Below, piece by piece: positions 16,142-23,463 of a DNA stretch of 23,768 nucleotides. The stretch comes from Burkholderiaceae bacterium (GTDB lineage: Bacteria > Pseudomonadota > Gammaproteobacteria > Burkholderiales > Burkholderiaceae_F): contig JACCYC010000192.1 of NCBI GenBank assembly GCA_013696665.1, positions 1 to 23,768 on the forward strand, read 5' to 3'. The notes below the pieces were generated by a model that saw only the letters and a program-made list of their open reading frames with translations, did no database searches and was not told the DNA's origin. The translations under genes were made by a program, and so were the position numbers. Numbering within the stretch: the first letter of the stretch is position 1; the number at the start of each line of letters is the position of its first letter.

Positions 16142-17185
16142 ATGCCAGAAAAAAACGCCCGTGTATTATCGCTGGCCTTGGTAAACCCGACCGCCGTGAC
16201 CCCATCCCGCCTTGTTGCCACCCCTGGTGCGCTAGCACTGGCGCGTGAGGTATTGCGCATCGAAGCGCAGGCAGTCGCTGCGTTGAGCGACCGCATTAAC
16301 GCCGACTTTTCGAGCGCGGTCGATTTACTGCTTGCATGCTCCGGGCGCGTTGTGGTGAGCGGCGTGGGAAAAAGCGGACACATCGCGCGCAAGATTGCAG
16401 CCACTTTCGCGTCGACCGGAACACCATCGCTGTTCATGCATGCGGCCGAAGCCGCGCATGGTGATTTGGGGATGATCACGCGCGGCGACGTCGTACTCGC
16501 GCTGTCCTACTCGGGCGAAGGCGATGAGCTGTTGACGATGCTGCCGGTGGCGAAGCGGCTTGGCACGCCGCTGATAGCGATCACCGGCAACCCTGCTTCG
16601 GCTTTGGCCCGACTCGCGGACGCGCACATCGACGTGCACGTCGAGAAAGAAGCTTGCCCGCTGAACCTCGCGCCGACGTCGTCGACTACCGCGATGCTAG
16701 CGATGGGCGACGCGTTGGCCATTGCGTGTCTGGACGCCCGCGGCTTCGGGCCCGACGATTTTGCACGCGCACACCCCGGCGGTGCCCTGGGTCGGAAGCT
16801 TCTTACTTACGTGCGCGACATCATGCGAACCGGCGATCAAATTCCCTCGGTCGGAGTTGGCGCGACCGTGATGGATGCGCTGCACGAGATCACGCGAAAA
16901 CAGATCGGAGTTACTGCGATCGTTGACGAGCGCGGCGAACTCGCGGGACTTTTTACCGACGGGGATCTGAGACGCCTGCTCGAGAAGGTTGGCGACATAC
17001 GTGACGTCAAAGTGGCCGAAGTGATGACGCGCAATCCACTGACAATTGCACCCGATGTGCTCGCCGCCGAAGCCGCACAGGTCATGGAGCGGCATCGAAA
17101 AAATGTGCTGCTGGCGATCAGCCCGGGCCACGCGTTGGTAGGCGTGTTAAGCATGCCGGACTTGCTGGCGGCTAAGGTGATCTGA
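16142..17185 (+). CDS. kdsD: D-arabinose-5-phosphate isomerase
   Basis: Converts D-ribulose 5-phosphate to D-arabinose 5-phosphate, the first step toward Kdo of the LPS inner core. From ATG 16142 the protein has 347 residues. A SIS domain (about 60-200) carries VVVSGVGKSGHIARK, STGTPSLFMHAAEAAHGDLG and LAPTSSTTAMLAMGD. Two CBS domains follow (about 225-280 and 290-345). The E. coli KdsD catalytic residues K59, E111, E152 and H193 align by a constant offset of 18 with K77, E129, E170 and H211. The start is supported by GGAGAG at 16128-16133, 8 bases upstream; the frame is open to 16043 but those residues overlap the divergent antiporter. GTG 16196 would give a length nearer to E. coli (328). 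TGATG joins its stop to the kdsC start. Confidence 0.96.
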   Translation: MPEKNARVLSLALVNPTAVTPSRLVATPGALALAREVLRIEAQAVAALSDRINADFSSAVDLLLACSGRVVVSGVGKSGHIARKIAATFASTGTPSLFMHAAEAAHGDLGMITRGDVVLALSYSGEGDELLTMLPVAKRLGTPLIAITGNPASALARLADAHIDVHVEKEACPLNLAPTSSTTAMLAMGDALAIACLDARGFGPDDFARAHPGGALGRKLLTYVRDIMRTGDQIPSVGVGATVMDALHEITRKQIGVTAIVDERGELAGLFTDGDLRRLLEKVGDIRDVKVAEVMTRNPLTIAPDVLAAEAAQVMERHRKNVLLAISPGHALVGVLSMPDLLAAKVI

Positions 17186-17715
17186 TGTCGACGCCGCTCT
17201 TAACGGCTGAGCAGCGCGCCGCGAGAATACGTTTGCTGGTGCTCGACGTCGATGGCGTACTGACTGACGGTCGACTTTTTTTCGGACCGCACGGTGAGGC
17301 GCTGAAGGTGTTCGACGTACGCGACGGCCACGGTATAAAGATGCTGATGGCGAATGGTGTCGAAGTGGCCTGGTTATCTGCGCGTAAATCAGACATCGTC
17401 GCAGCCCGCGCGCACGAGCTTGGTGTCGCGCGCGTGCTGCAAGGCCGGTCGGACAAGGCCAGCGCATTTGCCGGCCTGTTGAAGGATGTCAAAATGAGCG
17501 GGGACGACAGTGGATACATAGGCGATGACTTGCCGGATCTGCCAGCGATGCGCATGGCGGGTTTCGCTGCAACCGTCGCCGATGGTTGCGCGGCGGCAAA
17601 GGCGGCTGCCCACTGGATCGCCCCTCAACGCGGCGGACGTGGAGCGGTTCGAGCGCTTGCAGAGTTTATCGTGCAAGCGAAGGGGGCCGATACGACGGTA
17701 ATGGTGCACGGATGA
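17185..17715 (+). CDS. kdsC: 3-deoxy-D-manno-octulosonate-8-phosphate phosphatase
   Basis: KdsC is a magnesium-dependent HAD phosphatase that turns Kdo 8-phosphate into Kdo. The 176-residue protein has HAD motif 1 in LVLDVDGVLTDG (D21 nucleophile, D23 acid/base), motif 3 lysine K91 in GRSDK, and motif 4 in GYIGDDLPDLPAM (D114, D115). It lacks a cap domain, as is normal for this tetrameric subfamily. The motif 2 region reads WLSARKSD where most relatives have an ITGR or ISGR sequence; serine is kept as the motif 2 residue. The gene overlaps kdsD by one base (TGATG) and lptC by four (ATGA). Confidence 0.96.
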   Translation: MSTPLLTAEQRAARIRLLVLDVDGVLTDGRLFFGPHGEALKVFDVRDGHGIKMLMANGVEVAWLSARKSDIVAARAHELGVARVLQGRSDKASAFAGLLKDVKMSGDDSGYIGDDLPDLPAMRMAGFAATVADGCAAAKAAAHWIAPQRGGRGAVRALAEFIVQAKGADTTVMVHG

Positions 17716-18302
17716 AGGATCGCATTAGCGCGTTCATCGCCATCGTGCTCCTTGCCTCGTTAGCTGGCGTCAGCTACTGGTACTCGCAGACTACGCGGCT
17801 TGGCAAGCTCGCCGTTGCAGTGTCGCGCGAGGGTCCCGATTTTGTAGTCAATGGCGTCACGCTGACGCAGTTCGACGACACCGGCCGCGCTGTTAACCGG
17901 CTGCACGCGAATCAACTCACGCACTTCGCTGCCGACGACCGCTCAGAGTTGGTGCAGCCGCGCATGATCAGTCTTCGGCCCAACCAACCGCAGGTCGAGG
18001 CGCGTTCCCGAACGGCCTTAGTGGAAAGTGGCGGCGAACGCGTGGTGCTATCGGGTGACGTGGTGGTGACGCGTGCGCCCGGCGCCGATGATTCGCCGAT
18101 GCAGTTGCGAAGCCAGAGCCTGGTCGCGATACCGGATCTGGATCGATACTCGACCGACGTTGCGGTGGAGGTCGAACGGGGCGACTCGGTCGTGCGTTCA
18201 GTTGGAATGGACTACGACAATATTGCGCGGACAGTCAAGTTCCGATCAAACGTTCGCGGCACGATTGCGTCGACCGCACCTGCTCTTGAGGCATCTCGAT
18301 GA
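17712..18302 (+). CDS. lptC: LPS export system protein LptC
   Basis: LptC is the bitopic inner-membrane protein that passes LPS from LptBFG to LptA. The 196-residue product begins at ATG 17712, which overlaps the kdsC stop as ATGA. The frame is open further upstream, but that part lies within kdsC. One membrane helix (about 5-24, ISAFIAIVLLASLAGVSYWY) is followed by a periplasmic beta-jellyroll region. FVVNGVTLTQFDDTGRAVNRLHANQLTHF and the later segment with ERVVLSGDVVVTR are typical of LptC. The stop overlaps lptA, again ATGA. Sequence conservation of LptC is low, so the call also uses gene order. Confidence 0.93.
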   Translation: MKDRISAFIAIVLLASLAGVSYWYSQTTRLGKLAVAVSREGPDFVVNGVTLTQFDDTGRAVNRLHANQLTHFAADDRSELVQPRMISLRPNQPQVEARSRTALVESGGERVVLSGDVVVTRAPGADDSPMQLRSQSLVAIPDLDRYSTDVAVEVERGDSVVRSVGMDYDNIARTVKFRSNVRGTIASTAPALEASR

Positions 18303-18922
18303 GATATTGGCTCACAGCGATCAGTTTTGCATTGGCGTTGACGCCGGCGGCTGCCGAAAAAGCGGACCGGACCAAGCCGCTAAATTACGAAGCCGACAGC
18401 GGAGAATGCGATGACCTGAAGCAGATTTGCGTGTTGGTCGGCAACGTGTTGTTGTCCAAGGGAACAATGCGCGCTGCCGGTGAGCGCGTTCAGGTCCGTA
18501 AGGACGCAGAAGGTTATCAGTACGGCGTCATTACGGCGGCTCCTGGAAAGCTTGCGACGTTTCGCCAGCGCCGAGACGCGAGCAAGCCCGGAATGGAGGA
18601 GTTCGTCGAAGGCCATGCCGAACGAATCGAATACGACGAGCGCGAAGACACCGTAAAACTCACCACGCGAGCGCGCGTGCGTCTGCTCGAGAATGAAACA
18701 CAGCGCGACGAGCTGCGTGGTGACGCAATTACCTACGATCAGCGCAATTCAAAGTACTTCGTGATGGGCGGCAAGCCGTCGGCCGATCCCAATAACCGCG
18801 ATGGTCGTGTCCACGGAACGATTGCCCCACGCGTGCAGACCGACACCCCAACGCCTGCCTCGAAACCGGCGCCGGTGAGCCTGACGCCCGCTAAAGACAT
18901 TGCCAACCCGCGCCGCGAGTAA
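18299..18922 (+). CDS. lptA: LPS transport periplasmic protein LptA
   Basis: LptA bridges the periplasm and carries LPS to the LptDE complex in the outer membrane. The 207-residue precursor has a signal peptide (MRYWLTAISFALALTPAAA, cleavage probably before EKADR) and an OstA/LptA beta-jellyroll domain. Landmarks are LNYEADSGECDDLKQICVL, GNVLLSKGTMRAAGERVQV, GHAERIEYDEREDTVKLTTRARV and RDELRGDAITYD. A 45-residue C-terminal tail rich in Pro, Thr and Arg extends beyond the fold. Two cysteines (in SGECDDLKQIC) sit where many betaproteobacterial homologues have none that I recall, and could form a small disulfide. The start overlaps the lptC stop by ATGA. Confidence 0.94.
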   Translation: MRYWLTAISFALALTPAAAEKADRTKPLNYEADSGECDDLKQICVLVGNVLLSKGTMRAAGERVQVRKDAEGYQYGVITAAPGKLATFRQRRDASKPGMEEFVEGHAERIEYDEREDTVKLTTRARVRLLENETQRDELRGDAITYDQRNSKYFVMGGKPSADPNNRDGRVHGTIAPRVQTDTPTPASKPAPVSLTPAKDIANPRRE

Positions 18923-18931
18923 CAAAGCTAC

Positions 18932-19723
18932 ATGGATGCTGATGTGGTGGAACAAGTCGCGGCGCAAGCGCCGGTGGTCGAGCGCAATACCCTGGTAGTT
19001 GAGAATCTACAGAAGCGCTACGGCAGTCGCACCGTCGTCAAGGATGTATCGCTAACGGTCGAGAGTGGTGAAGTCGTCGGACTACTGGGCCCCAACGGCG
19101 CCGGCAAGACAACGTGTTTTTATATGGTGGTCGGCCTGGTCCCGCACGACGGTGGGCATATCGCGCTCAATGGCTCGTCCATCGCGCATCTGCCAATTCA
19201 TCGCCGTGCGCGTATGGGTTTGTCGTACCTTCCGCAGGAAGCTTCGGTGTTTCGCAAGCTCACCGTTGAAGAGAACGTACGCGCAGTGTTGGAGCTGCAA
19301 TGGGACGCCGACCGCCGGCCGATACGCAAGGCAGAAATCACCCAGCGTTTGGATGCGTTGCTGGCAGACTTGCAGATCGCCCATCTGCGCACCAACACCG
19401 CTTTGTCGCTCTCTGGAGGTGAGCGCAGACGGGTCGAGATCGCTCGGGCGCTGGCGTCGCGTCCGCGATTTATTCTGCTCGACGAGCCATTTGCCGGCGT
19501 CGATCCGATCGCGGTACTCGAAATTCAGCGCATCGTGCGCTTTCTGAAAGAACGGGGAATTGGCGTGCTGATGACCGACCATAACGTGCGAGAAACGCTC
19601 GGCATCTGCGACCACGCTTACATCATCAACGAAGGCGTGGTCTTAGCCGCTGGTCGGCCCGAAGAGATCGTCGGCAACGAAACCGTTCGACGCGTCTATT
19701 TGGGCGAACACTTCCGAATGTAG
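18932..19723 (+). CDS. lptB: LPS export ABC transporter ATP-binding protein LptB
   Basis: LptB is the cytoplasmic ATPase that powers LPS extraction by LptFG. The 263-residue protein has Walker A GPNGAGKTT (53-61), Q-loop YLPQEASVFRKLTVEENV (Q102), signature LSGGE (160-164), Walker B ILLDEP (181-186) and the H-loop histidine H217 in MTDHNVRET. GVDPIAVLEIQ is specific to LptB. Its N-terminus is about 20 residues longer than in E. coli (241 residues); no Shine-Dalgarno marks the ATG at 18932, so a start closer to the NTLVVENLQKRYG segment is possible. It follows lptA by 9 bases. lptF and lptG are not in the window. Confidence 0.96.
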   Translation: MDADVVEQVAAQAPVVERNTLVVENLQKRYGSRTVVKDVSLTVESGEVVGLLGPNGAGKTTCFYMVVGLVPHDGGHIALNGSSIAHLPIHRRARMGLSYLPQEASVFRKLTVEENVRAVLELQWDADRRPIRKAEITQRLDALLADLQIAHLRTNTALSLSGGERRRVEIARALASRPRFILLDEPFAGVDPIAVLEIQRIVRFLKERGIGVLMTDHNVRETLGICDHAYIINEGVVLAAGRPEEIVGNETVRRVYLGEHFRM

Positions 19724-19731
19724 ATGCCACC

Positions 19732-19860
19732 ATGCCCCGCATGCTGCGCATTCCTTTTACCCTCGCCGGACACCACCTGCCCGAACCCGTGCGTTTGACA
19801 GTCATCCGGCAGACGCTCGCTGTTAGCCCGTGGCGCGCTTGCCTTTACCGCTCTCCATGA
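19732..19860 (+). CDS. Small 42-codon ORF ending in ATGA at the rpoN start (hypothetical)
   Basis: An open frame begins at ATG 19732 and encodes 42 residues (MPRMLRIPFTLAGHHLPEPV at the N-terminus). Its TGA (19858-19860) overlaps the rpoN ATG as ATGA. No good ribosome binding site precedes it, and I recognise no homologue. It could be a leader that couples translation into rpoN, or a chance ORF in the 133-base lptB-rpoN gap. Same-strand overlap of the type used throughout this block is the only positive sign. Confidence 0.25.
   Translation: MPRMLRIPFTLAGHHLPEPVRLTVIRQTLAVSPWRACLYRSP
19795..19825 (+). promoter_or_regulatory. Candidate promoter upstream of rpoN
   Basis: A perfect sigma-70 -35 hexamer TTGACA lies at 19795-19800. 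No strong -10 follows; CTGTTA (19820-19825) is the nearest at a long 19-base spacing. It would sit inside the small ORF and about 30 bases before the rpoN ATG. Weak evidence. Confidence 0.25.
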
Positions 19861-21380
19861 AGCCCAGTCTTCAGTTCCGCGTATCGCAGCATCTGGCGCT
19901 AACCCCTCAGTTGCAGCAGTCGATCCGACTGCTGCAACTTTCGACGCTCGAGTTGAATCAGGAACTCGAGCAGGCGATGGCCGACAACCCGCTGCTCGAG
20001 CGCGACGACGATCCGCTTGCGCTCGCGATGCGCGTCAAACCAGATGGCTCGATAGCGGCCGACGTGCCGCTGTCCACGCAGGAGTCGGCGACCGGCGATT
20101 CGCTGAACGGGCACGATGCTCCGGCCCAATCGGATGCGCCCGGCGCGGCCGACGATCCGCCGGGCATGCTGGACGGCAATTCGCTGATTGAATGGCGCGG
20201 CACCGGCGAAGCAGCCGAGGAAGACGAGACGAGTCCGCTGAATTGGGCAGGCACGCGCCTTTCGCTACGCGAACACTTGCGCGCGCAGATCGCATGCCAG
20301 GCGTCATCACGGGACCGCGCGCTGGTCGAGTTGCTAATCGAAGCGCTCGACGAAGACGGATACCTGCATCCGACGCTGGAAGAAATGCTCGCGGTCTGCC
20401 CCGAAGAGGCCGCCGTCGAGCCTGAAGAGCTGCTCACTGCGCTGCGTCTGCTGCAAAGCCTTGAGCCGACGGGAATCGGCGCGCGGGACGCTGCCGAGTG
20501 CCTGTTGCTGCAATTGCAGGCACTGCAACGCACCCCCGATACCGGAGCGGCGCAAGTACCGGCGGCGATCTTCACGCTGGCCGGCCGAATCGTCGCAGAA
20601 CATTTGCCGCTGCTGGCGGCGCGCGAGTTTTCCAAGTTGCGCAAGATCGTCGATTGCACCGACGAAGAATTGCGTGCGGCGCACCGGCTCATTCGCACTT
20701 TGAACCCGCGTCCGGGTACCGCATTTGCTGACACTCGTGCTGACTACATCGTTGCCGACGTGTTCGTGCGTAAAGTGAAAGGTCGCTGGACAGCGCTACT
20801 GAATCCCGACGTCATGCCCCGCTTGCGGGTGAACCAGTCGTTTGCTGACGTACTCAAAAAAGATCGGACCAAACAAAACGCGGACCCAGCCGAACGCGGT
20901 AAATGGACCACGAGGGTTCAGGAGGCACGCTGGCTGATACGCAACATTCAACAGCGGTTTGAGACCATATTGAGAGTGTCACAGGCCATCGTCGATCGGC
21001 AGCATAACTTCTTCACGCACGGTGCGATTGCAATGCGCCCGCTGGTGCTGCGTGAAATCGCCGACACCGTGGAATTGCACGAGTCGACGATCTCACGCGT
21101 GACCTCGCACAAGTACATGGCCACACCGTACGGCATTTTCGAGCTCAAGTATTTTTTCGGCAGCCACGTCGCGACCGAGACGGGAGGTGCTGCTTCGTCA
21201 ACGGCAATTCGTGCATTGATCAAACAATTGATTGGAGCCGAAGATAACCGAAATCCATTGTCCGACAGCAAACTGGCCGAGCTGCTTGGCGAGCAGGGCA
21301 TCGTTGTGGCCCGCCGCACCGTCGCGAAATATCGCGAGGCGATCAAGATCCCCGCTGTGGCACTGCGCAAATCTCTGTGA
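19857..21380 (+). CDS. rpoN: RNA polymerase sigma-54 factor
   Basis: RpoN directs RNA polymerase to -24/-12 promoters that need an AAA+ activator. The 507-residue protein starts with region I, MKPSLQFRVSQHLALTPQLQ followed by QSIRLLQLSTLELNQELEQ, which binds the activator. An acidic region II follows (about 55-120), then the core-binding domain and the DNA-binding domain. The RpoN box ARRTVAKYRE, which reads the -24 element, is at 485-494 near the C-terminus. An in-frame GTG at 19830 would add nine residues, but family members begin MKPSLQ, so ATG 19857 is used. It lies after lptB and before hpf, the usual proteobacterial order. Confidence 0.97.
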   Translation: MKPSLQFRVSQHLALTPQLQQSIRLLQLSTLELNQELEQAMADNPLLERDDDPLALAMRVKPDGSIAADVPLSTQESATGDSLNGHDAPAQSDAPGAADDPPGMLDGNSLIEWRGTGEAAEEDETSPLNWAGTRLSLREHLRAQIACQASSRDRALVELLIEALDEDGYLHPTLEEMLAVCPEEAAVEPEELLTALRLLQSLEPTGIGARDAAECLLLQLQALQRTPDTGAAQVPAAIFTLAGRIVAEHLPLLAAREFSKLRKIVDCTDEELRAAHRLIRTLNPRPGTAFADTRADYIVADVFVRKVKGRWTALLNPDVMPRLRVNQSFADVLKKDRTKQNADPAERGKWTTRVQEARWLIRNIQQRFETILRVSQAIVDRQHNFFTHGAIAMRPLVLREIADTVELHESTISRVTSHKYMATPYGIFELKYFFGSHVATETGGAASSTAIRALIKQLIGAEDNRNPLSDSKLAELLGEQGIVVARRTVAKYREAIKIPAVALRKSL

Positions 21381-21408
21381 TTTTGATGCACACCTGAAAG
21401 GGCTAAGC

Positions 21409-21735
21409 ATGAACCTTACGATCCATGGAAACCACCTTGAAGTGTCCCCGGCCTTAAGGGCTCATATCGGCAGCAAGCTCGCTCGGATCGAGCGCCATTT
21501 TGACCAGGTCATCGACGCGAGCGTGCAGCTTACGGTTGAGAAAGTGCAGCAGCGCGCCGAGATAACGTTGCGCGTACGCGGCAACAATATTCATGTGGAA
21601 GCGGCTGCAGAAGACATGTACGCCGCAATCGACTCGTTGGTCGACAAGCTTGATCGGCAGGTGATCCGACACAAGAACCGCGTACAGGATCATCACGGCG
21701 AGTCAGTCAAGCATCCGCCTGCCGATACCGTTTAG
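21409..21735 (+). CDS. hpf: Ribosome hibernation-promoting factor, HPF/YfiA family
   Basis: HPF binds the 30S subunit across the mRNA/tRNA channel and helps form inactive 100S ribosomes in slow growth. The 108-residue protein begins MNLTIHGNHLEVSPALRAHI and shows the family's beta-alpha-beta-beta-beta-alpha core (KLARIERHFDQVIDASVQL, ITLRVRGNNIHVEAAAEDMYAAIDSLVDKLDRQV). It ends in a short charged tail, so it is the short form without the dimerisation domain of long HPF. ATG 21409 is chosen over upstream in-frame starts that lie within rpoN; GAAAGGG precedes it. It is 28 bases after rpoN. Confidence 0.95.
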   Translation: MNLTIHGNHLEVSPALRAHIGSKLARIERHFDQVIDASVQLTVEKVQQRAEITLRVRGNNIHVEAAAEDMYAAIDSLVDKLDRQVIRHKNRVQDHHGESVKHPPADTV

Positions 21736-21779
21736 ACAGAACATCCACGCTTTGCATTAACGCCCCAATCGCCGGCAGC

Positions 21780-21815
21780 GCGCGGAGGCGCAGGTGTACT
21801 ATCCGCGCCTTTCTT
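21780..21815 (+). terminator. Candidate Rho-independent terminator after hpf
   Basis: GCGCGGA (21780-21786) pairs with TCCGCGC (21802-21808) around a 15-base loop, followed by CTTTCTT. The 3' arm can pair alternatively with AGGCGC (21786-21791). The stem is short and the T-tract interrupted, so partial termination at best. The rest of the 211-base hpf-ptsN gap holds a GCGGC/GCCGC hairpin (21826-21840) with a GAGAA loop and no T-tract, and a 19-codon ORF (21842-21901) that I cannot support as a gene. Confidence 0.35.
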
Positions 21816-21946
21816 GAGGGCGGCGGCGGCGAGAAGCCGCTATGGCGAAGCATAAAAAAGCAGCCGAACTCCTTGCTTCCCACGCGATTGCCGCCATGTG
21901 AAAACCCTACGCTAGGTTCCGCTGCATCGAACGCCCGCTTGTTCTA

Positions 21947-22417
21947 ATGAACCTGATCTCCCGAATCCTTCCCGCCACCCACGTACTGGTCGATATGCCG
22001 GCTTCGAGCAAGAAGCGCGCGTTCGAGCAAGTGGGACTGCTGTTCGAAAATACGCGCGGCATCGCACATTCGAAGGTCTTCGAAAGTTTGTTTGCACGCG
22101 AGCGGCTCGGCTCGACCGGGCTTGGACTGGGCGTGGCGATACCACACGGCCGTATCAAGGGATTGAGGGAGACGATTGCAGCATTTGTCCGGCTTGCCGA
22201 ACCTATCCCCTTCGACGCCCCCGACGGGCAACCTGTCTCGCTGATGATATTTCTGCTGGTACCGGAGCAGGCATCCCAGCAACATCTGGACATGTTGTCC
22301 GAGCTTACGCAAATGTTGTCGGACAAGCCGTTTCGAGAAAGCCTCCTTTGCGCGTCAGACGCCGACACTGTTCATGCGGCGCTAACCACCTGGACTTCGA
22401 TCCGGCCCGCGGCTTAA
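21947..22417 (+). CDS. ptsN: Nitrogen-PTS EIIA component
   Basis: EIIA-Ntr is the terminal phosphoacceptor of the nitrogen phosphotransferase system, which regulates K+ transport, phosphate sensing and nitrogen/carbon responses and does not transport sugars. The 156-residue protein has the PTS EIIA type-2 fold. The phosphorylated histidine is H67 in GLGVAIPHGRIKG, matching H73 of E. coli PtsN. The C-terminal half (VSLMIFLLVPEQASQQHLDMLSELTQML) is also typical. ATG 21947 gives MNLISRILPATHVLVDM, a normal start. It sits between hpf and hprK. Confidence 0.95.
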   Translation: MNLISRILPATHVLVDMPASSKKRAFEQVGLLFENTRGIAHSKVFESLFARERLGSTGLGLGVAIPHGRIKGLRETIAAFVRLAEPIPFDAPDGQPVSLMIFLLVPEQASQQHLDMLSELTQMLSDKPFRESLLCASDADTVHAALTTWTSIRPAA

Positions 22418-22445
22418 TTTCATCCTTCGCTGGTGCGGTCGCAGT

Positions 22446-22474
22446 GTCCGGGGTAGCCTCTCCCCAATGCGGAC
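22446..22474 (+). promoter_or_regulatory. Stem-loop spanning the hprK start codon
   Basis: GTCCG (22446-22450) pairs with CGGAC (22470-22474), and GGG (22451-22453) pairs with CCC (22463-22465). Together they form a two-part stem whose bulge holds AATG, including the hprK ATG (22467-22469). No Shine-Dalgarno is seen. Such a structure could lower or condition translation initiation; formation in vivo is inference. Confidence 0.35.
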
Positions 22475-23393
22475 TTTCCAAACGCTGTTTGAAGACAATC
22501 GCGAGACGCTGAGGCTCGAATGGTTGGCAGGCGTGGCTGGAGCCGCCAAACCGTTGATCACAGCGGCAAGCGCGGGCCTGGCAAGCCCCGATCTTGTCGG
22601 CTACCTGAATCCGATCCATCCTGATCGTCTGCACGTGCTCGGACACGCTGAAATCCGTTACTACAAAGAAATGGAACCCGCGCGCTGGGAACACTACGCA
22701 CGCGAACTGAAAGACGGCGGGCCCATTGGACTCATCATTGCCGAGGGCTTGGCTCCGCCCGAGCCGCTGCGAAGCACGGCCGAGAGCGCCCACCTGCCGA
22801 TGCTGCGGTCGACACTTCCCGCCGCAACGATTATTGAAGTGCTGCGCATGTACTTCGCGAAGTTGCTCGCGCGGCACTGCACGATGCACGGCGTGTTTAT
22901 GGACGTGCTCGGAATGGGCGTGTTGATTTCCGGCGAATCGAGCGTTGGCAAGAGTGAGTTGGGTCTCGAGCTAATCAGCCGCGGGCATGGCTTGGTCGCC
23001 GACGATGTCGTAGATTTTTCGAGAGTGTCGCCCGACACGGTTGAGGGGCGATGCCCGCATCTGCTCGCCAACCTTCTGGAAGTCCGCGGCCTTGGACTGC
23101 TGGACATCAAAGCAATCTTTGGCGAGACGGCGGTACGCAGAAAGATGAAGCTGCGTCTGATCGTAGAGCTGCGGCGTTATGGCGGCGCGGATACATTCGA
23201 GCGGTTGCCGCTCGAAGGGCAGTCGGAAGACGTGCTCGGCCTGCCCGTTCGCAAGGTCCTGATTCCGGTCGCGTCGGGCCGCAACCTTGCAGTGTTGACC
23301 GAAGCGGCCGTGCGTAACACCATTCTGCAATTACGCGGCATCGACACGATGGGGGATTTTCTGCAGCGCCAGCAGCAGGAAATGGGAGAGTAG
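22467..23393 (+). CDS. hprK: HPr kinase/phosphorylase
   Basis: HprK phosphorylates HPr on the regulatory serine and reverses that reaction. In proteobacteria it is usually linked to the nitrogen PTS. The 308-residue protein has an N-terminal domain (about 1-130) and a catalytic domain with H141 in MHGVFMDVLG, Walker A GESSVGKS (156-163), D179-D180 in GLVADDVV, and the HprK signature LEVRGLGLLDIKAIFG (from 204). Length and motifs are those of betaproteobacterial HprK (B. subtilis: 310). It follows ptsN by 49 bases. The gene I would expect next, rapZ, is absent; a psiF-like gene follows instead. Confidence 0.96.
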   Translation: MRTFQTLFEDNRETLRLEWLAGVAGAAKPLITAASAGLASPDLVGYLNPIHPDRLHVLGHAEIRYYKEMEPARWEHYARELKDGGPIGLIIAEGLAPPEPLRSTAESAHLPMLRSTLPAATIIEVLRMYFAKLLARHCTMHGVFMDVLGMGVLISGESSVGKSELGLELISRGHGLVADDVVDFSRVSPDTVEGRCPHLLANLLEVRGLGLLDIKAIFGETAVRRKMKLRLIVELRRYGGADTFERLPLEGQSEDVLGLPVRKVLIPVASGRNLAVLTEAAVRNTILQLRGIDTMGDFLQRQQQEMGE

Positions 23394-23457
23394 AAAGCAC
23401 GCGCTTGTCATGGTCTAATGGTCCGGTCGCATTGAAGCGGCGCCATTTCAAGAGGAG
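23391..23457 (+). promoter_or_regulatory. Candidate promoter and ribosome binding site of the psiF-like gene
   Basis: TCTAAT at 23414-23419 matches the -10 consensus in five of six bases, with a weak -35 TAGAAA (23391-23396) 17 bases upstream, overlapping the hprK stop. AGAGGAG at 23451-23457 is a strong Shine-Dalgarno 6 bases before the ATG. A single TTGTCAT (23405-23411) resembles half a Pho box, but no second half-site lies 11 bases away. Confidence 0.35.
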
Positions 23458-23463
23458 ACAAAC

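Noticed and set aside
16084..16479. Upstream extension of the KefB-like antiporter to ATG 16479
   Set aside because: The extra 132 residues lie mostly inside kdsD on the opposite strand and have no membrane or family character.
21842..21901. 19-codon ORF between hpf and ptsN
   Set aside because: Very short, no ribosome binding site, no recognisable peptide; not distinguishable from chance.
23404..23425. Pho box upstream of the psiF-like gene
   Set aside because: Only one TTGTCAT half-site; the expected second half 11 bases away is missing and the position relative to the -10 is wrong.
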